From: Alphaproteobacteria bacterium UBA4588 | Lineage (GTDB): Bacteria > Pseudomonadota > Alphaproteobacteria > Rhodobacterales > Rhodobacteraceae | NCBI GenBank assembly: GCA_905182195.1 | Contig: CAJJAW010000005.1 | Coordinates: forward strand, 457,640 to 521,639 | Length of the DNA: 64,000 bases | Reading direction: 5' to 3' | In this document: in pieces, positions 19,223 to 26,915 of the stretch | Position numbering within the stretch: position 1 is the stretch's first letter | Layout of the letters: each line of letters begins with the position of its first letter | Made by a program: the position numbers and the translations under genes | Notes under the pieces: model-generated | Database searches by the model: none | Told to the model about the DNA's origin: nothing | Seen by the model: the letters and a program-made list of their open reading frames with translations, nothing else

Positions 19223-19987
19223 TTAATGCTTGCTCAGCCATAGTTTAAGCGCCAATAAATCCTGCCAAGCCTGTTTTTTTCCAGCTGATTGTCGCAGTAA
19301 TACATTTGGATGCACCATTGGCAGAACCGGAAGACCAAGGCCCTCCTGCCATTGTCCACGCAGCTTGGCCACACCCCACTTTCCAACGACCGCAGAGCAG
19401 CTCGTATTACCCATACAAATCAAGACTTCCGGGGCCGCGAGGTCCACATGCCGACGAACAAACGGCATCATCATCGCAATTTCTTCAGGCTTTGGCTCCC
19501 TATTTTGAGGAGGGCGCCAAGGGATTACTGTCCCAATATACACATTTTCTGCGCGGTTGAGCCCAATAGCTGCCAACATTTTATCAAGTAACAGGCCAGC
19601 AGGGCCCACGAAGGGCACACCTTGTAAGTCTTCTTCACGTCCCGGGGCTTCGCCAAGAATCATAACCCTTGCACCCACTGTGCCATCACTGAACACCAAG
19701 TTACGCGCGCCACGTCGTAAATCACAATGCGGGAAGTCTTTAATGGCCTGTTTCAGCCCATCCAAATCTTGCGCTACTTCTGCAGATTTTTCAGCAATTA
19801 CTATCGGATCAAGCGCTACAGGCGCCATGGTAGCAGGGGATGACACAACTGGTATCACTATAGGCTGTGGCTTTTCAGTCGGCATCCGATAGCGGTCAAT
19901 TGGCGTGTCGCCAATAGCGTCAGATACGCCCAGCTCAGCTTGCCATTCCAATGCGTCCCGCGCCATGTGCCAATCCGTGTATTCCAT
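19223..19987 (-). CDS. uracil-DNA glycosylase (family 4/5-like)
   Basis: A 254-residue uracil-DNA glycosylase superfamily protein that removes uracil from DNA. Motif 1 is GEAPGREEDLQGVPFVGPAG and motif 2 is HPNVLLRQ near the C-terminus. Family 4 enzymes usually bind a 4Fe-4S cluster through a C-x-x-C plus two further cysteines; here only FPHCDLRRGARN keeps the first position and two cysteines (ICMGNTSC) lie later, so cluster binding is doubtful. An N-terminal extension of about 90 residues of low complexity precedes the domain. It is divergent from pyrB. Confidence 0.9.
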   Translation of the reverse strand: MEYTDWHMARDALEWQAELGVSDAIGDTPIDRYRMPTEKPQPIVIPVVSSPATMAPVALDPIVIAEKSAEVAQDLDGLKQAIKDFPHCDLRRGARNLVFSDGTVGARVMILGEAPGREEDLQGVPFVGPAGLLLDKMLAAIGLNRAENVYIGTVIPWRPPQNREPKPEEIAMMMPFVRRHVDLAAPEVLICMGNTSCSAVVGKWGVAKLRGQWQEGLGLPVLPMVHPNVLLRQSAGKKQAWQDLLALKLWLSKH

Positions 19988-20148
19988 GTAACTAAACTAA
20001 GCCTATCGGTCGGGAAGGTAAATCACCCAATCTTTTGATTTGACCTGTGGAAATTTGCAGCGCTCACTCATCATTTTGCAATTCCTTAACTGCAGCCCTT
20101 GCCGTGTGCGTTTAGGCTTTCTATAAACCTCCAATCAGAGAGGTCGTC

Positions 20149-21105
20149 ATGCAACTTCAGCATCTATTGGGGATACAACCCCTAAACCCCCAGCAAATTA
20201 CGGAAATCTTGAATTTGGCCGATCATTATGCCGACGGCAACAGGACATGTTCGCGAAACAGTAATGTGTTGGCAGGCTGCACCCAGATCAATATGTTTTT
20301 TGAAAACTCAACACGAACGCAGGCTAGTTTTGAGATTGCTGGCAAACGGCTAGGCGCTGATGTGATGAATATGGCCATGCAGGGCAGTTCTATCAAGAAG
20401 GGCGAAACACTTATTGATACGGCTTTGACCCTCAATGCCATGCACCCTGATTTGATTGTGGTTCGCCATCCCCATTCAGGAGCTGTCGATCTTTTGGCAC
20501 AGAAGGTAAATTGCTCGGTGCTCAATGCAGGCGATGGCTGGCATGAGCACCCTACTCAAGCCCTATTGGATGCTCTGACCATCCGCCGCTCCAAAGGCAG
20601 ATTACACCGCCTAAACATTGCGATTTGTGGGGATATTGCCCACAGTCGAGTGGCGCGATCTAACCTTATTTTGCTAGGGAAAATGGAAAATAGGGTCCGC
20701 CTTGTGGGACCTGCAACGTTGATGCCAGCTGGGATCACAGAGCTTGGAGTTGAGGTCTACCATGATATGGAAGAAGGCCTAAAAAATGTTGATGTGGTAA
20801 TGATGCTCCGCCTACAACGTGAGCGTATGGATGGTGGGTTTATACCATCCGAGCGCGAATATTATCATCGGTATGGTTTAGATGCCGCCAAACTAAGTAA
20901 GGCAAAGCCTGATGCAATCGTTATGCACCCTGGACCGATGAACCGTGGCGTTGAAATTGATGGTGACATTGCTGATGATCTCAGCCGCAGTGTTATCCAA
21001 GAGCAGGTTGAGATGGGAGTTGCGGTACGCATGGCAGCCATGGATATTTTAGTACGCAACCGGCGGCAAGACCTCCGAGAAACAAAACATGAGCCCACTC
21101 TATGA
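20149..21105 (+). CDS. pyrB: aspartate carbamoyltransferase catalytic subunit PyrB
   Basis: Condenses carbamoyl phosphate with aspartate, the first committed step of pyrimidine synthesis. The 318 residues carry the carbamoyl-phosphate motif [13 protein letters not shown], the [12 protein letters not shown] loop and [17 protein letters not shown]; the C-terminal [12 protein letters not shown] binds aspartate. An AGAGAGG Shine-Dalgarno lies 5 nt upstream of the ATG. No pyrI regulatory subunit follows; instead a 33-residue ORF and pyrC come next, giving pyrB-orf-pyrC-plsY. Confidence 0.97.
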   Translation: MQLQHLLGIQPLNPQQITEILNLADHYADGNRTCSRNSNVLAGCTQINMFFENSTRTQASFEIAGKRLGADVMNMAMQGSSIKKGETLIDTALTLNAMHPDLIVVRHPHSGAVDLLAQKVNCSVLNAGDGWHEHPTQALLDALTIRRSKGRLHRLNIAICGDIAHSRVARSNLILLGKMENRVRLVGPATLMPAGITELGVEVYHDMEEGLKNVDVVMMLRLQRERMDGGFIPSEREYYHRYGLDAAKLSKAKPDAIVMHPGPMNRGVEIDGDIADDLSRSVIQEQVEMGVAVRMAAMDILVRNRRQDLRETKHEPTL

Positions 21106-21135
21106 ACCTAGTTATCATCGGAGGTTTTTTTTATC

Positions 21136-21237
21136 ATGAACGAACCTAAAGATCCACGCATGTCAGGTAAAATCGCCATGTATGTGCTGATCTTCATAAC
21201 AGCTCTCGTAAGCCTGATGATTTGGATAGCCGGATGA
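21136..21237 (+). CDS. 33-residue single-helix membrane peptide between pyrB and pyrC
   Basis: Small ORF of 33 codons, MNEPKDPRMSGKIAMY followed by a hydrophobic helix (VLIFITALVSLMIWIAG) at the C-terminus. A GGAGG lies 11 nt before the ATG, separated by a run of eight T. Its stop overlaps the pyrC ATG (ATGA), so translation of this ORF probably couples to pyrC. I recall small unannotated ORFs in this position in related genomes but know no function. It may be a real membrane peptide or a translational coupling device. Confidence 0.6.
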   Translation: MNEPKDPRMSGKIAMYVLIFITALVSLMIWIAG

Positions 21238-22493
21238 AATCTCTGCGCATCACCAATGTTCACATAATTGATCCTGAACGCCAAACTGTTGAGTTGGGCA
21301 GCCTTACCATTAAACATGGCCTAATCTCAGCCGAAGATACCACAGTTCTTACATACGACGGCCAAGGCAAGTATTTGGCGCCAGGCATTGTAGATATTGG
21401 CACAAAAGTCTGTGAACCCGGTGAACGACATAAAGAAAGCTTCCGCTCTGCCGGCCTGGCTGCTGCGGCAGGCGGGGTTACGACATTGATCACCAGGCCT
21501 GACACAGATCCAGCTATCGACAGTCCAGAAACCCTAGAATTTGCCGGCCGCCGTGCGCAGGCGGCCTGTGCAGTACATACTTATCAAATGGCTGCTTTGA
21601 CCAAGGGCCGCTTAGGCCGCGAGATGACTGAAATTGGGTTTTTGCAAGATGCTGGCGCCATTGCCTTTACGGATTGTGACGCTGTTGTCACAGACACCAA
21701 AGTCCTTTCACGGGCCTTGACATATGCCCGGCAACTAGGCGCTTTGGTGATTGGCCACCCACAAGATCCAGGTCTATCAAAAGGTGCAGCCGCCACATCC
21801 GGAAAGTTTGCCTCTTTGCAGGCCATCCCAGCCGTATCGCCCATGGCAGAACGGCTAGGGCTGGAACGGGATTTGGCATTGGTTGAAATGACTGGTGCTA
21901 AATATCATGCTGATCAGATCTCTACAGCGCTTGCGCTTCCAGCATTGGAGCGCGCCAAGCAACAGGGATTAGATGTAACCGCAGGTGTGAGCATCCATCA
22001 TTTGACGCTTAATGAATTTGACGTGGCCGACTACAGAAGCTTTTTCAAAGTCAAACCTCCACTGCGCTCCGAAGAAGATCGGCAGGCAGTGGTCTCAGCT
22101 TTAGCCTCTGGGCTGCTTGATATTATCAGCTCAATGCACACGCCGCAGAACGAAGAATCCAAACGCCTGCCTTATGAGCAGGCAGCATCTGGAGCAGTCG
22201 CTTTAGAAACCCTGTTGCCCGCTGCCCTGCGCCTGTATCACTCCGATCATCTAAGCCTACCACAGCTGTTCCGCGCGCTTTCTTTGAACCCAGCCAACCG
22301 CTTGGGCCTGCCCTGTGGCCGCTTATCGGAGGGGGCACCAGCTGATTTGATCCTATTTGATCCAAATTCACCCTTTCTGCTAGATCGTTTCCAGCTGAAC
22401 TCTAAATCCAAAAATACTCCCTTTGACGGCCAGCGCATGCAAGGACGCGTTTTGGCGACCTTTGTGGACGGTCAAAAGGTGTACCAACGGTGA
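21234..22493 (+). CDS. pyrC: dihydroorotase PyrC
   Basis: Amidohydrolase that cyclises carbamoyl-aspartate to dihydroorotate. The 419-residue type I enzyme starts at ATG 21234, overlapping the preceding small ORF; an upstream in-frame TTG at 21222 is less likely. The usual HxH zinc motif after GIVDIG is not visible: the position reads IGTKVCEPGERHKES. DIISSMHTPQNEESK replaces the usual D-H-APH pattern. These losses suggest it may be the inactive PyrC-like type that partners aspartate transcarbamoylase, called PyrC' or PyrX in other bacteria, rather than the working dihydroorotase. Confidence 0.85.
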   Translation: MKSLRITNVHIIDPERQTVELGSLTIKHGLISAEDTTVLTYDGQGKYLAPGIVDIGTKVCEPGERHKESFRSAGLAAAAGGVTTLITRPDTDPAIDSPETLEFAGRRAQAACAVHTYQMAALTKGRLGREMTEIGFLQDAGAIAFTDCDAVVTDTKVLSRALTYARQLGALVIGHPQDPGLSKGAAATSGKFASLQAIPAVSPMAERLGLERDLALVEMTGAKYHADQISTALALPALERAKQQGLDVTAGVSIHHLTLNEFDVADYRSFFKVKPPLRSEEDRQAVVSALASGLLDIISSMHTPQNEESKRLPYEQAASGAVALETLLPAALRLYHSDHLSLPQLFRALSLNPANRLGLPCGRLSEGAPADLILFDPNSPFLLDRFQLNSKSKNTPFDGQRMQGRVLATFVDGQKVYQR

Positions 22494-23110
22494 TGCCTGA
22501 TTTTGTGACACCAACAATGATATTAGCGGCATGGGCCTTGGCAGGTTATCTTCTGGGATCGATACCTTTCGGGATCGTTGTAGCCCGCCTTATGGGGCTT
22601 GGCGATTTACGCCAAATAGGCTCAGGCAATATTGGCGCCACCAATGTACTGCGAACCGGTTCTAAACCGGGGGCTGCACTGACCTTGATAGCCGATGCCG
22701 GAAAAGCAGGCGCAGCAGTTCTTTTAGCCCGCGCACTGGTCGCCGATGATGCTGCACAATTGGCGGGGCTTGCCGCTTTTTTTGGCCATTGTTATCCAAT
22801 ATGGTTAAAATTTCGCGGTGGGAAGGGAGTGTCAACCTTCTTTGGGTTACTTTTTGCCCTGGCGTGGCCCATCGGCTTAGCAGCCGGTGCCACTTGGTTG
22901 ATTATCGCAGCTATTTTTCGTTATTCTAGCCTCGCAGCCCTCGTCACTGCTACCCTGACACCACTATTTATGATAATATTATCCCAATCCCAACTGCTGA
23001 CCCTCAGCATTGCCCTAACTCTTTTAATTTCTTGGAGACACAAAGAGAATATTAGTCGTCTTGTGCGGTTTCAGGAAAGTAAAATTGGAGAAAATAATTT
23101 TAAAATTTAA
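22490..23110 (+). CDS. plsY: glycerol-3-phosphate acyltransferase PlsY
   Basis: Inner-membrane enzyme that transfers an acyl group from acyl-phosphate to glycerol-3-phosphate, the first step of phospholipid synthesis. The 206 residues hold about five helices and the conserved loops LGSIPFGIVVARLMG, IGSGNIGATNVLRTGSKPGA and WLKFRGGKGVSTFFG. The GTG at 22490 overlaps the pyrC stop; ATG 22493 is the alternative start one codon later. The hydrophilic C-terminus (RHKENISRLVRFQESKIG) is normal for the family. Confidence 0.95.
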   Translation: MMPDFVTPTMILAAWALAGYLLGSIPFGIVVARLMGLGDLRQIGSGNIGATNVLRTGSKPGAALTLIADAGKAGAAVLLARALVADDAAQLAGLAAFFGHCYPIWLKFRGGKGVSTFFGLLFALAWPIGLAAGATWLIIAAIFRYSSLAALVTATLTPLFMIILSQSQLLTLSIALTLLISWRHKENISRLVRFQESKIGENNFKI

Positions 23111-23225
23111 ATTAGTACTCCTATTCATAGACACAATCCAAACGGGTTTTCATAGTATTTCATCTTCAGAAAAATAACCGTCCGTGCACTATTTATGTTA
23201 CTAAAAATTTAACCTGCATAACGGT

Positions 23226-24596
23226 TTAATAAGAGTATTCTTCATAAATTCGGTTTAAATCCCCATCCCAGTCGCCATTATAGCGTGCAAGAAGTTCATC
23301 TGCTGGAGTTTGACCAGTTTCTAAACTGTCTTGCAGTGCATTGAGGAAGTGCGTCTCATCAGGCACCATTCCACCGGCACCCGCCCGCGCGCGCGAAGTC
23401 AGACCCGCATTGGCAATTTCCACCGCTTGGCGTGCCAAATCCATCATCTTGATGTTGCCAACTTCGGCTTGCAATCCATCAACTGAGGCAGAAATTCGCA
23501 AATCTTCTCGAGTAGTAGCATCCATGCCTTTGACCAAATCCCAAGCCGCGTCTAAGGATGCTTGATCATACAGAAGTCCTACCCAAAAGGCTGGTAACGC
23601 ACAAAGACGGCGCCAAGGGCCTCCGTCCGCGCCGCGCATTTCCATAAATTGCTTGATACGCGCCTCTGGGAAGATTGTTGTAAGATGATCAGCCCAATCA
23701 CTCAGTGTGGGTATCTCTGCGGGAAGAGCTGGCAGTTTGCCTTTTAGAAAATCGCGGAACGACTGGCCCAGCGCGTCAATGTATTTTCCGTCGCGGTACA
23801 CAAAATACATTGGCACATCCAACGCATAATCAACATAGCGTTGAAAGCCCATGCCATCCTCAAACACAAATGGCAGCATGCCTGTACGATCTGCATCCAA
23901 ATCCCGCCACACCCGAGCTCTCCAAGATTTATGGCCATTCACCTGCCCCTCAAAAAATGGTGAATTGGCAAACAATGCGGTGGCAACGGGCTGCAAGCCC
24001 AAAGCCACACGGAACTTTTGCACCATATCTGCTTCGGAAGCAAAATCGAGGTTCACTTGCACAGTGCATGTCCGACGCATCATCGTGCGGCCCATAGTGC
24101 CCACTTTGTCCATATAGGCGTCCATCAGCTGGTAGCGGCCCTTGGGCATAAGCCCCACATCTTCATGTTTCCAAATAGGAGCGGCACCCAGCCCTATGAA
24201 ACCTACACCGATTTTATCAGCAATATGCTTAACTTCGCTTAAGTGAATATTCACCTCATCACAGGTCTCGTGTATAGTCTCGAGTGCCCCTCCCGAGAGC
24301 TCTAAGGCGCCACCGGGCTCGAGGCTCACATTTGCGCCATTTTTGGTCAAGCCAATCAAGTGGCCACTCTCTTCTACAGGAGCCCAGTTAAACTGATCGC
24401 GCAGACCATGCAAGATAGATTTAATTGACCGCACACCCTCATAGGGCAGTGCGCCTAGGGTGTCTTTGCAATAGCCAAATTTTTCATGCTCAGTACCAAT
24501 TCGCCAGTTATCCTTTGGCTTATTGCCCTCTTCCAGATAGCTTGCCAGCTGCTCAAAGCTCTCTATTGGACCACCGCCTGATTGTGGTATGGACAT
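23226..24596 (-). CDS. gshA: glutamate-cysteine ligase (plant/alphaproteobacterial type)
   Basis: Makes gamma-glutamylcysteine from glutamate and cysteine using ATP, the first step of glutathione synthesis. The 456 residues match the class shared by alphaproteobacteria and plants: WRIGTEHEKFGY near the start, SLEPGGALELSGGALETIHETC, MMRRTCTVQVNLDF and FMEMRGADGGPWRRLCALPAFWVG. A TGGAG Shine-Dalgarno lies 7 nt before the ATG at 24596. It follows the small membrane-protein gene at 24668-25180 on the same strand. Confidence 0.96.
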   Translation of the reverse strand: MSIPQSGGGPIESFEQLASYLEEGNKPKDNWRIGTEHEKFGYCKDTLGALPYEGVRSIKSILHGLRDQFNWAPVEESGHLIGLTKNGANVSLEPGGALELSGGALETIHETCDEVNIHLSEVKHIADKIGVGFIGLGAAPIWKHEDVGLMPKGRYQLMDAYMDKVGTMGRTMMRRTCTVQVNLDFASEADMVQKFRVALGLQPVATALFANSPFFEGQVNGHKSWRARVWRDLDADRTGMLPFVFEDGMGFQRYVDYALDVPMYFVYRDGKYIDALGQSFRDFLKGKLPALPAEIPTLSDWADHLTTIFPEARIKQFMEMRGADGGPWRRLCALPAFWVGLLYDQASLDAAWDLVKGMDATTREDLRISASVDGLQAEVGNIKMMDLARQAVEIANAGLTSRARAGAGGMVPDETHFLNALQDSLETGQTPADELLARYNGDWDGDLNRIYEEYSY

Positions 24597-24667
24597 GTGG
24601 GACTCCAGTTATCCGTGTTGATATTAATGAACAGGTGGGCTCTTGATTCAACCAAGTCAAGGTCTCG

Positions 24668-25180
24668 TCAATGACGTTTAGTACGATTCCGCTGCCAAAT
24701 CAAAAATAGATCTGGGCCCTTGCCCTGGGTTGCGGCCTGGGCCTGGGTATAATTCACACCAGGAAGAGCGACCAATGCGTCGAACAATTTATCAGTACCC
24801 TCAGCATCGCCCGGAACATAAAGTAAGCCTTCGGGACCATAAAACACCCAAGTGATCCGGCCCTTTGCATTCCGGTGCAACTCAATTCGTTCCAGCGTAT
24901 CCATGGAGATCGACATACCACCTTCTGCCGAGAGGTAGCTCACGCGCCTCTCATCCACATCAACCACCCCAGCACCGCCCTCACCAGCAGGAAATTTAAA
25001 CCGGCGGTAAGCATCGTGCCCAACTAACCCACCTACAACCAGAAAAATACAACCAGCGATGCGTGTCGTCCCATAACTAGTAAATACTATAAATAGCCCT
25101 GCCATCACAATAAGGCCTGCAAGGATGAAGCCACGATATTTGCGCAGTGAGCTTATAGCTTCAGGTCTGATAAAACTCAT
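24668..25180 (-). CDS. conserved membrane protein of unknown function
   Basis: A 170-residue protein with two adjacent N-terminal helices (FILAGLIVMAGLFIVFTSYG and RIAGCIFLVVGGLVGHDAYR) and a soluble C-terminal domain containing DVDERRVSYLSAEGGMSISM and DTLERIELHRNAKGRITWVFYG. The ATG at 25180 overlaps the rsmE stop (ATGA), so it is translationally coupled to rsmE. It precedes gshA by about 70 bp. Family not recognised; the soluble part looks like a pleckstrin-like or DUF domain found in Rhodobacteraceae. Confidence 0.8.
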   Translation of the reverse strand: MSFIRPEAISSLRKYRGFILAGLIVMAGLFIVFTSYGTTRIAGCIFLVVGGLVGHDAYRRFKFPAGEGGAGVVDVDERRVSYLSAEGGMSISMDTLERIELHRNAKGRITWVFYGPEGLLYVPGDAEGTDKLFDALVALPGVNYTQAQAATQGKGPDLFLIWQRNRTKRH

Positions 25181-25893
25181 CGCCAATCTCCCAAAGTTGT
25201 TTGCCAGAGTGCTAATGCAGCAACAACCGCGGTATCTGCTCTTAAAATTCGTGGCCCCAAAGAAACCACATGCGCCTGCGACATAGCATCAAGGCGAATG
25301 CGTTCTCGAGGGCTGAACCCCCCCTCTGGACCGATCAAGACCGCCCAAGGCCCCGGTTGTTGTGACAATGAAATAGCTTGTCCTATCCGCATTTCATCAC
25401 AAAACATAATTTTGCGATCATCCCAGGCGTCCAAAAGCGTAGAAAGCTTTTGCAGCTCCATCACCGGCGGGACAAAGGTGCCTCCACACTGTTCAGCGGC
25501 CTCCACCGCGTGGCTTTGTAACCGATCTTGGCGAACGCGTTCAGAGTTGGTGAAATCTGTATAAACTGGCATAATTTTCCCAGCACCCATCTCAGTCGCT
25601 TTTTCGACGATAAAATCCGTGCGGGCTTTTTTAATTGGGGCAAACATCAGCCAAAGATCTGCTGGCAACATTATTGGCTTGGACTGGCTTTCACAGCGCA
25701 GAATACCGGTCTTTTTGCCTGCCTCAACCACCCGAGCCAACCATTCGCCATCACGGCCATTAAAAAGTTCCAGAACCTCGTCTACACCCTTTCGCATAAC
25801 ACTAAAAAGATAATGTGATTGGTCCCGGCTCAAAGGAACCGATTGCCCCACCCCTAGCGGGTGATCTACATATAAGCGAACAACTGAAGCCAT
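25177..25893 (-). CDS. rsmE: 16S rRNA (uracil1498-N3)-methyltransferase RsmE
   Basis: SPOUT-class methyltransferase that modifies U1498 of 16S rRNA. The 238 residues have the N-terminal PUA-like part (LSRDQSHYLFSVMR) and the C-terminal knot with IKKARTDFIVEKATEMGAG, VLIGPEGGFSPRER and SLGPRILRADTAVVAAL. ATG 25893 gives the family N-terminus MASVVRLYVDHP and has no Shine-Dalgarno; a TTG at 25914 would overlap ubiA. Only 12 bp separate this start from the divergent ubiA start. Confidence 0.95.
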   Translation of the reverse strand: MASVVRLYVDHPLGVGQSVPLSRDQSHYLFSVMRKGVDEVLELFNGRDGEWLARVVEAGKKTGILRCESQSKPIMLPADLWLMFAPIKKARTDFIVEKATEMGAGKIMPVYTDFTNSERVRQDRLQSHAVEAAEQCGGTFVPPVMELQKLSTLLDAWDDRKIMFCDEMRIGQAISLSQQPGPWAVLIGPEGGFSPRERIRLDAMSQAHVVSLGPRILRADTAVVAALALWQTTLGDWR

Positions 25894-25905
25894 GGAGCAC
25901 AGGAT

Positions 25906-26862
25906 ATGACTCAATTAGGCAAATCACCAGAGGGTCAGGTCACCGATGCGGTAAAAGATAATTGGGTAGACCGCTTAGCCCCTGCCGCGAGCCGCCCATA
26001 TTTACGCCTTTCCCGCGCAGACCGACCTATCGGAACTTGGCTTTTGTACATTCCTTGCATCTGGGGCGTCCTCTTGGCAGCCCTGCATGATGGAAATTTA
26101 CAAATTTGGGATGCCTGGCTTATATTGGCTTCTGGCGCAGGCGCCTGGCTGATGCGTGGAGCAGGCTGCAGCTGGAATGACATAACAGATAGACATTTTG
26201 ACGCCCAAGTCGCCCGCACCCGTTCACGACCCATCCCCTCAGGCCAAGTCACAGTGCGTAGCGCAGTCGTTTGGATGGCAGCGCAAGCCCTGACTGCCTT
26301 TTGCATATTGTTGACCTTCGGGCCCATGGCTATAGCGATCGGTATTGCCAGCCTTGGGTTTGTTGCAATTTATCCTTTTGCCAAAAGGTTTACTTGGTGG
26401 CCACAGGTTTTTCTGGGTCTGGCTTTCAACTGGGGCGCGTTGCTCGGTTGGGTCGCCCACACAGGTAAGCTCGAGTGGCCCGCATTAATACTTTACCTCA
26501 GCGGAATTTCTTGGACCCTATTTTACGACACCATCTATGCACATCAGGACACCGAAGATGACGCTTTGATTGGCGTGAAATCTACAGCGCGTCTGTTTGG
26601 TCAGAATAGTCCACGTTGGCTAAGCTTGTTTTTGGGGCTTGCTGTCAGCCTAATGGGCATCGCTATTTGGATAGCTAATCCAAGTAACGTATTAGGTCTG
26701 TGGGTGGCGCTGCTTGGACCCTTGAGCTTTGGCTTGCACATGGCCTGGCAACTCAGCAACCTAGACATCAACCACAGTGGTATTTTGCTTACATTATTTC
26801 GTACAAATCGCGAAACGGGCCTCTTACCCGTACTATTTTTCACCGTAGCGGTGATGCTATGA
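25906..26862 (+). CDS. ubiA: 4-hydroxybenzoate polyprenyltransferase UbiA
   Basis: Membrane prenyltransferase that attaches the polyprenyl tail to 4-hydroxybenzoate in ubiquinone synthesis. The 318 residues have about eight helices and the two Asp-rich motifs: WNDITDRHFDAQVARTRSRP and YDTIYAHQDTEDDALIG. ADRPIGTWLLYIPCIWG opens the domain. GGAGCACAGGAT precedes the ATG. It is divergent from rsmE with overlapping upstream regions. The product ubiquinone is the acceptor of the ETF-QO encoded at 1.8-3.5 kb. Confidence 0.95.
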   Translation: MTQLGKSPEGQVTDAVKDNWVDRLAPAASRPYLRLSRADRPIGTWLLYIPCIWGVLLAALHDGNLQIWDAWLILASGAGAWLMRGAGCSWNDITDRHFDAQVARTRSRPIPSGQVTVRSAVVWMAAQALTAFCILLTFGPMAIAIGIASLGFVAIYPFAKRFTWWPQVFLGLAFNWGALLGWVAHTGKLEWPALILYLSGISWTLFYDTIYAHQDTEDDALIGVKSTARLFGQNSPRWLSLFLGLAVSLMGIAIWIANPSNVLGLWVALLGPLSFGLHMAWQLSNLDINHSGILLTLFRTNRETGLLPVLFFTVAVML

Positions 26863-26915
26863 TTGATCCCGCACCAGTCCCGCTTTAGAACAACCGGAAG
26901 ACTTAAGGAAAATAA

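Noticed and set aside
21102..21149. 15-codon leader-like peptide starting in the pyrB stop
   Set aside because: Too short, no pyrimidine-codon run, no terminator hairpin behind it; probably chance.
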